In this document: positions 59,767 through 64,000 of the stretch, one piece after another
Layout of the letters: every line of letters begins with the position of its first letter
How positions within the stretch are numbered: position 1 is the first letter of the stretch
NCBI GenBank assembly: GCA_937907025.1
Contig: CALESJ010000053.1
Coordinates: forward strand, 62,001 to 126,000
Reading direction: 5' to 3'
DNA: 64,000 nt
From: an uncultured Faecalibacterium sp.
GTDB lineage: Bacteria; Bacillota; Clostridia; Oscillospirales; Ruminococcaceae
Notes under the pieces: generated by a model
What the model was told of the DNA's origin: nothing
The model's input: the letters and a program-made list of their open reading frames with translations, nothing else
Databases searched by the model: none
Made by a program: the position numbers and the translations under genes

Positions 59767-60693
59767 TCACACCAGTTCGGGTTTCTGCTGCCGCAGATAA
59801 TACACCGCGCCCACCAGGCCGGCGTCGTTCTGCAAGTCGGCGGCCCGCAGGTCCAGCCCTTCCCGGAAGGCCGGCATCACCGACGCCCGGACCCGCTCGG
59901 CCAGGGGCCGGATGAGCAGGTCGGTCTGGGCGGACACGCCGCCGCCCACCAGGATGCGCTGGGGGTTGAAGATGTGCACCAGTCCCGCCAGTCCCTGGGC
60001 GATCTCATCCACCCAGGCGTCCAGCAGCGCGGTCACTTCCCTGTCCCCCGCTTCGGCGGCGGCAAAGATGGCCCGGCCGCTGTCCCAGGCGGGGTTCTTT
60101 TCTTTGGCGGCCCGCACCAGGGCGGTGGTGGAAGCATACCGCTCCCAGCAGCCCACGGCCCCGCATGTGCAGGGCACCCCGTCCCGCACATGAGTGCGGT
60201 AGTGCCCGATCTCTCCGCCCAGGCCCCGGGCGCCTTCCAGCAGGCGGCCCCCGGTCAGGATGCCGCCGCCCACGCCGGTGCCGATGGTCACACCGATGAC
60301 ATCGGTGCAGCCCTTGGCCGCCCCGGCCCAGACTTCGCCCAGCACCATACAGTTGGCGTCGTTGGCCACCGTCACCGGCAGGCTCAGCGCCCGTTCCAGG
60401 GTACTGCGGATGGGCGCGCCGTCCCAGCCGGGCAGGCTGCCGCAGGTGCCGGCCACGATGCCCTGCACGCTGTCGATCTGCCCGGTGGCCGAAACGCCCA
60501 CCCCCGCGGGGGTGATGGTCTGAGCGGCCAGAAAGTCCGCCGCCGCTTTGGTCACGGTGTCCAGAATGGGGGTCTTGTAGCCGTCAAAGCTCACGCTCTC
60601 CTCGGCCCTGGCCAGGACCCGGCCCTGCGGGTTCACCAGGCCCAGCTTGACCGCCGTGCCCCCGATGTCCACACCCAGATAGACCTTGTCCAT
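59767..60693 (-). CDS. nanK: ROK kinase, probable N-acetylmannosamine kinase
   Basis: A 308-residue ROK kinase with phosphate loop LGVDIGGTAVKLGLV (residues 6-20), VTIGTGVGGGILTGG near 133-147 and the zinc signature CTCGAVGCWERYAS near 175-188. Placed directly after nanE in a sialic-acid operon, it should phosphorylate N-acetylmannosamine to the 6-phosphate; sequence alone would allow glucokinase. It differs from the ROK kinase at 5772-6716, so the two serve different sugars. Last gene before a terminator. Confidence 0.87.
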   Translation of the reverse strand: MDKVYLGVDIGGTAVKLGLVNPQGRVLARAEESVSFDGYKTPILDTVTKAAADFLAAQTITPAGVGVSATGQIDSVQGIVAGTCGSLPGWDGAPIRSTLERALSLPVTVANDANCMVLGEVWAGAAKGCTDVIGVTIGTGVGGGILTGGRLLEGARGLGGEIGHYRTHVRDGVPCTCGAVGCWERYASTTALVRAAKEKNPAWDSGRAIFAAAEAGDREVTALLDAWVDEIAQGLAGLVHIFNPQRILVGGGVSAQTDLLIRPLAERVRASVMPAFREGLDLRAADLQNDAGLVGAVYYLRQQKPELV

Positions 60694-60705
60694 GGGGACC
60701 TCCTC

Positions 60706-61407
60706 TCAGCCCAGGTCGCGGATGGCCGCGGTGAACCGGGCGGTGATCTCCGCCGGGCGGGTGATGGCCCCGCCCACCACCAGGGCAAAAGCCCCGGCTT
60801 CCAGGGCCTTGCGGGCCTGCTCGGGATAGTGGATGTGCCCTTCGGCAATGACTTTAGCCGGGCATTCTTTGGCCAGCTTGGCCACAAAATCAAAGTCGAT
60901 GTCGTTGATGCCGGTGGTTTCGGGGGTGTAGCCCCGCATGGTGGTACCCACAAAGTCGGCCCCCGCCTCGGCGCAGGCCATGGCCTCCTCAAAGGTAGCG
61001 ATATCCGCCATCAGCGGCTGGTCGGGGTACTTGGCCTTCACGGCCTTGATGAACTGGGCCGCCGTGGACCCGTCCGGGCGCAGGGCACTGGTGCCCTGCA
61101 CCGCCAGAATGTCCACCCCGCAGCCCACCAGGGCGTCCACCTCATCCATGGTGACGGTGATGTACATGGGGGTACCGGGGTAATCCTTCTTGATGATGCC
61201 GATGACCGGCAGGTCCACCACCGCCTTGATCTGGGTGATGTCCCGCACCGTGTTGGCGCGGATGCCCACCGCCCCGCTCATGGCGGCAGCCTTGGCCATC
61301 AGGGGCATGATGCCCCCTTCGGGGGTGTACAGGGGCTCGTTCTCCAGCGCCTGACAGGAAACGATGAGCCCGTGTTCGATCTGTTTCAGCAGTTGTTCTT
61401 TTTCCAT
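60706..61407 (-). CDS. nanE: N-acetylmannosamine-6-phosphate 2-epimerase
   Basis: A 233-residue TIM-barrel epimerase. IEHGLIVSCQALENEPLYTP near 11-30, AVGIRANTVRDITQIK near 46-61, VIGIIKKDYPGTPMYITVT near 67-85, with the catalytic Lys in the IIKKDY block, and VIAEGHIHYPEQARKALEAG near 190-209. It converts ManNAc-6-P to GlcNAc-6-P. 12 bases ahead of nanK, same strand. Confidence 0.96.
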   Translation of the reverse strand: MEKEQLLKQIEHGLIVSCQALENEPLYTPEGGIMPLMAKAAAMSGAVGIRANTVRDITQIKAVVDLPVIGIIKKDYPGTPMYITVTMDEVDALVGCGVDILAVQGTSALRPDGSTAAQFIKAVKAKYPDQPLMADIATFEEAMACAEAGADFVGTTMRGYTPETTGINDIDFDFVAKLAKECPAKVIAEGHIHYPEQARKALEAGAFALVVGGAITRPAEITARFTAAIRDLG

Positions 61408-61419
61408 CGTAGCGTCCTT

Positions 61420-61878
61420 TCAGCCCATTTCGATCTTGACCACCGCTTTGCGCAGGTGGGTGCAGACCCCGCATTCACAGCTGGGCTTGTGGGGTTCCCC
61501 GGGCAGGAAGAGGGCGAACCGGCCTTCTCCCAGCTTGCCGCCGGCCTGTTCCTTTCCGGCCACAAAACCGGCGTCGGAATCGGCGTCATAGGGGGCATTG
61601 GGCACCAGGGCGCTGCCCTGGGCAGCCCAGCCCCAGTGCTCGGCCCCGGTCAGGTCGATCTGCAGGTCGGCATACCGGCGGTGGTACTCAAAGGCGGCGC
61701 CGTCGGCGTCCCGCAGCTCGGCGTCCATCACATTGACGAACACCGCGTCCCCGTCGATGACGGTGCGCCCCAAAGGCAGGGCGGTTACATCATGGGCAGC
61801 CAGCCAGTCGATGGCGGTGTCCAGATTCTTGTGCAGCCCGCGGTACCGGGCGAGATTGGCAAGTGTATCGGTGATCAT
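61420..61878 (-). CDS. YhcH/YjgK/YiaL family protein (sialic-acid-associated)
   Basis: A 152-residue cupin-like protein. It begins MITDTLANLARYRGLHKNLD and has RRYADLQIDLTGAEHWGW near 68-85 and the end block GEPHKPSCECGV near 128-139, whose His and Cys may bind metal. Members are common in nan operons (E. coli NanQ is proposed to speed opening of the sialic-acid ring). It lies between nanA and nanE; the function in this organism is inferred from family and context. Confidence 0.88.
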   Translation of the reverse strand: MITDTLANLARYRGLHKNLDTAIDWLAAHDVTALPLGRTVIDGDAVFVNVMDAELRDADGAAFEYHRRYADLQIDLTGAEHWGWAAQGSALVPNAPYDADSDAGFVAGKEQAGGKLGEGRFALFLPGEPHKPSCECGVCTHLRKAVVKIEMG

Positions 61879-61911
61879 GGCGTTGCTCCTTTCGGCAGCG
61901 GCTGCCGGGCC

Positions 61912-62841
61912 TTACAGTGCCTGGACGGCTTCCTCGATCATGGCCTGGGCTTCGGCCACCACGGCCTCGTCCCCGGGCATCAGGTTGGGCAGCGGTGCAC
62001 GCACGCCGCCCAGTTCCAGGCCGTACTGACGGCGCAGGATCTCCTTCTGCACGGCGTACAGGTTGCCCTTGGCTTCGCACATCTTGTAGATGATGCGGTC
62101 AGCCTTGTACTGGATGGCCCGGGCGGCGGGGATGTCCCCGGCCTTGACCAGCTCGTACATTTTCAGGAACAGTTCGGGCATGACGGCGTAGGTGCCGCCG
62201 ATGCCGCCGTCCGCGCCCATGGCCAGGCCGGAAACGAACTGCTCATCGGGGCCGTTGAAGACGGCGAACCCGTCGGTGCCCCGGGCGGCGATGCCCGCGT
62301 CCTTGAACATCTGGATGTCCTGGGTGGGCATGGAGGAGTTCTTCACCGCAATGACGTTGGGGTTCTTGAGCATCTCGGCCAGCAGAGGCATGGTCAGGGC
62401 GGTGCCCGCCAGCTGGGGAATGTTGTAGATGACAAATTCGGTGTTGGGGGCCGCGGCGCTCATGGCGTTCCAGTAGGACGCGATGGCGTAGGGCGGCAGG
62501 TGGAAGTAGATGGGCGGGATGGCTGCAATGGCGTCCACGCCGCACTTTTCCGCATGGGCGGCCAGCTCGGCGGAGTCCGCGGTGTTGTTGCAGGCCACAT
62601 GGGCGATGACGGTGATCTTGCCGGCCGCTTCTTCCATGACCGCTTCCAGCACGGCCTTGCGCTCATCCACATGCTGGTAGATGCACTCGCCGGAAGAGCC
62701 GCCCACATACACGCCCTTCACGCCTTTGGCGATGAGGTGGCGGGTCAGAGCGCGCACGCCGTCGGTGGAGATGGAGCCGTCCGGCCCGTAGCAGGCATAG
62801 AAGGCCGGAATAACGCCGCGGTATTTGGTAATGTCTTTCAT
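61912..62841 (-). CDS. nanA: N-acetylneuraminate lyase
   Basis: A 309-residue class I aldolase. VYVGGSSGECIYQHVDERK (near 45-63) is the carboxylate loop with the lyase-type SSGE, the catalytic Tyr is in EFVIYNIPQLAGTAL near 132-146, and the Schiff-base Lys is near 167 in NVIAVKNSS. It splits N-acetylneuraminate to ManNAc and pyruvate. First enzyme gene after the two permeases. It shares fold but not specific loops with the DapA-family protein at 28608-29525. Confidence 0.94.
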   Translation of the reverse strand: MKDITKYRGVIPAFYACYGPDGSISTDGVRALTRHLIAKGVKGVYVGGSSGECIYQHVDERKAVLEAVMEEAAGKITVIAHVACNNTADSAELAAHAEKCGVDAIAAIPPIYFHLPPYAIASYWNAMSAAAPNTEFVIYNIPQLAGTALTMPLLAEMLKNPNVIAVKNSSMPTQDIQMFKDAGIAARGTDGFAVFNGPDEQFVSGLAMGADGGIGGTYAVMPELFLKMYELVKAGDIPAARAIQYKADRIIYKMCEAKGNLYAVQKEILRRQYGLELGGVRAPLPNLMPGDEAVVAEAQAMIEEAVQAL

Positions 62842-62879
62842 GATTCAAACACTCCTTATACAGTCGATATACGGGGAGA

Positions 62880-63719
62880 TCAGCCTTTGACGGCACCCAT
62901 GGCAATGCCCTGGGTAAAGTACTTCTGGAACGCCAGGAACACGATGATGATGGGGATGGCGGCCAGGGCGGCACCGGCCATGATGAGGCCGAAGTCGTTG
63001 GACATTTCCGCCTGGATCTTGGCAATGCCCAGGGAGATGGTCAGGTTTTCGCTGGAGTTCAGCATGATGAGCTGGAGGAAGTAGTCGTTCCAGCTGTTGA
63101 TGAAGGTGAAGATGGCCAATGCGCCGATGCCCGGGGTAACCATGGGCAGCACCACATCGGTGAAGGTGCGCACTTCGCCGGCGCCGTCGATGCGGGCGGC
63201 TTCGATCATCTCACCGGGGATGGTTTCGCTGAACTGTTTCATCAAAAAGATGCCGAAGGGCCAGCCCACGGTGGGGAAGATGACGGCCCACAGGGTATCG
63301 TGCAGGTGCAGGAAGCTCATTTCCTTCAGCAGGGGGATCAGGATGACCTGCTTGGGCAGGGCCATGGCGCAGATCATGATGCTGAAGATCAGGGCCCGGC
63401 CGGGGAAACGCTTTTTGGCCAGCACATAGCCCGCCATGGCGGCGGTGATGCAGGTCAGGGCCATGGCCACCACCGCCATGAAGACGGTGTTGCCCAGCCA
63501 GCGCAGGGCGGGGTTTTCCAGCAGGCGGACGTAGTTGTCCAGGGTGGGCTGGGTGGGGAACCAGACCGGCGGGCTGGCGTTGACCGCGATGCGGTCCTTG
63601 AAGGAGCCGGTAACGATCCAGTACAGCGGGAAGATGAAGAAGATGGCCAGCAGTACCAGAACGATGTTGGTCAGGACCTTGCCGGGGGTCAGGCCTTTGC
63701 TTTTGACGCTGGATTCCAT
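62880..63719 (-). CDS. ABC permease, MalG type, of the sialic-acid operon
   Basis: A 279-residue permease with about six TM segments. The EAA loop is EMIEAARIDGAGEVRTFTDV near 174-193, and it ends GIAMGAVKG. It is 38 bases ahead of nanA and 14 bases after the partner permease. Together they are the membrane part of a probable sialic-acid (or 2,7-anhydro-sialic-acid) importer; substrate inferred from the nan genes. Confidence 0.92.
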   Translation of the reverse strand: MESSVKSKGLTPGKVLTNIVLVLLAIFFIFPLYWIVTGSFKDRIAVNASPPVWFPTQPTLDNYVRLLENPALRWLGNTVFMAVVAMALTCITAAMAGYVLAKKRFPGRALIFSIMICAMALPKQVILIPLLKEMSFLHLHDTLWAVIFPTVGWPFGIFLMKQFSETIPGEMIEAARIDGAGEVRTFTDVVLPMVTPGIGALAIFTFINSWNDYFLQLIMLNSSENLTISLGIAKIQAEMSNDFGLIMAGAALAAIPIIIVFLAFQKYFTQGIAMGAVKG

Positions 63720-63733
63720 AGTGTGACCCTCCT

Positions 63734-64000
63734 TTAGTCAGACGAACCGGCGAACTTGAACTGAATGGCGCTGAGGATGGCGATGATGATGGCCAGGACC
63801 ACGCCCATGGCATTGCCGTAGCCGTAGTCATTCAGTTTGAATGCCTGGTAGTAGATGTAGTACATGATGGTATCGGTGGCGTGGTTGGGACCGCCGGAAG
63901 TCAACAGCTGGATCAGGGCGTAGCACTGGAAGGTGTTGATGGTGGTGATGACCAGGATGTACAGGGTGGTGGGCATGATCTGGGGCCACTTGATGTGCCA
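63734..64000 (-). CDS. ABC permease, MalF type, partial (5' end beyond the window)
   Basis: The C-terminal ~88 residues of a sugar permease. The frame stays open to the window edge, reading WHIKWPQIMPTTLYILVITT, the usual segment after the EAA loop. The family block LTSGGPNHATDTIMYYIY follows, then a last TM helix, ending FKFAGSSD. The start and the binding-protein gene are outside the window. Confidence 0.9.
   Translation of the reverse strand, partial: WHIKWPQIMPTTLYILVITTINTFQCYALIQLLTSGGPNHATDTIMYYIYYQAFKLNDYGYGNAMGVVLAIIIAILSAIQFKFAGSSD

Noticed and set aside
59761..63084. 1107-codon plus-strand frame over the nan genes
   Set aside because: Antisense shadow of nanK, nanE, yhcH-type and nanA genes, each with clear catalytic motifs.

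Overview
The window is 64 kb of GC-rich (roughly 60-65% by eye) low-gap bacterial DNA. Strong AGGAGG-type ribosome sites, near-consensus TTGACA/TATAAT promoters with 17-base spacers, a lipobox-type sugar-binding lipoprotein, a fructose-type PTS, degenerate S-layer-homology repeats, YfhO and Bacillus-like ARG boxes point to a Gram-positive Clostridia-type gut bacterium. The high GC together with host- and plant-glycan gene clusters fits the Faecalibacterium/Subdoligranulum/Gemmiger branch of the Oscillospiraceae; that placement is inference. No rRNA, CRISPR array or prophage was seen; there is one tRNA-Ser.

Layout. (1) 1-7.6 kb, plus strand: the tail of a mannoside operon with an ABC permease, an unrecognised alpha/alpha-toroid protein, a large GH38 alpha-mannosidase, a ROK sugar kinase and a sugar-phosphate-isomerase-like TIM barrel. 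(2) 7.6-15.9 kb, plus: a glutaredoxin-like protein, then a five-gene membrane cassette made of a duplicated pair (large GT-C-like membrane protein plus small two-TM protein) and a YfhO protein, preceded by a promoter and a terminator-like leader. (3) 15.9-24.9 kb: a mannosylglycerate/D-glycerate module. A LuxR-type regulator and glycerate kinase lie on minus; the divergent cdaR-type regulator, an RpiR regulator, a mngA-like PTS permease and mngB lie on plus. (4) 25-41 kb, minus: a pectin/acid-sugar region with garD, two GH105 hydrolases, a GH28 polygalacturonase, a serine hydrolase, a beta-propeller protein, a DapA-family aldolase/dehydratase, an isomerase-like protein, a complete ABC sugar importer and an LgoD-like dehydrogenase, faced by a divergent LysR regulator. 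(5) 42-45.2 kb, minus: garR and an enhancer-binding-protein-like regulator lacking GAFTGA and the Walker B acids. (6) 45.2-46.4 kb: an IS200/IS605-like hairpin-ended remnant, tRNA-Ser(CGA) and a small conserved-looking protein. (7) 46.5-53.6 kb, minus: argG-argH-argC-argJ-argB-argD behind a promoter with two ARG boxes 150 bp apart. (8) 53.8-59.2 kb: M32 carboxypeptidase, GT2 glycosyltransferase, CBS/CorC membrane protein and an anion permease. (9) 59.2-59.7 kb: two 149-bp palindromic repeats. (10) 59.8-64 kb, minus: the sialic-acid operon nanK-nanE-yhcH-nanA with two ABC permeases, the last cut by the window edge.

How they fit together. Most of the window imports and breaks down host or plant carbohydrates. 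Several branches meet at D-glycerate. MngA/MngB should release D-glycerate and mannose-6-phosphate from mannosylglycerate. GarD, a pyruvate-dependent aldolase (possibly the DapA-family protein here) and GarR should release it from galactarate. The glycerate kinase sends it to glycolysis, and a CdaR-family regulator is encoded divergently from that kinase. This convergence is the most coherent system in the window; the duplicated GT-C cassette and the degenerate AAA+ regulator are the least described parts.
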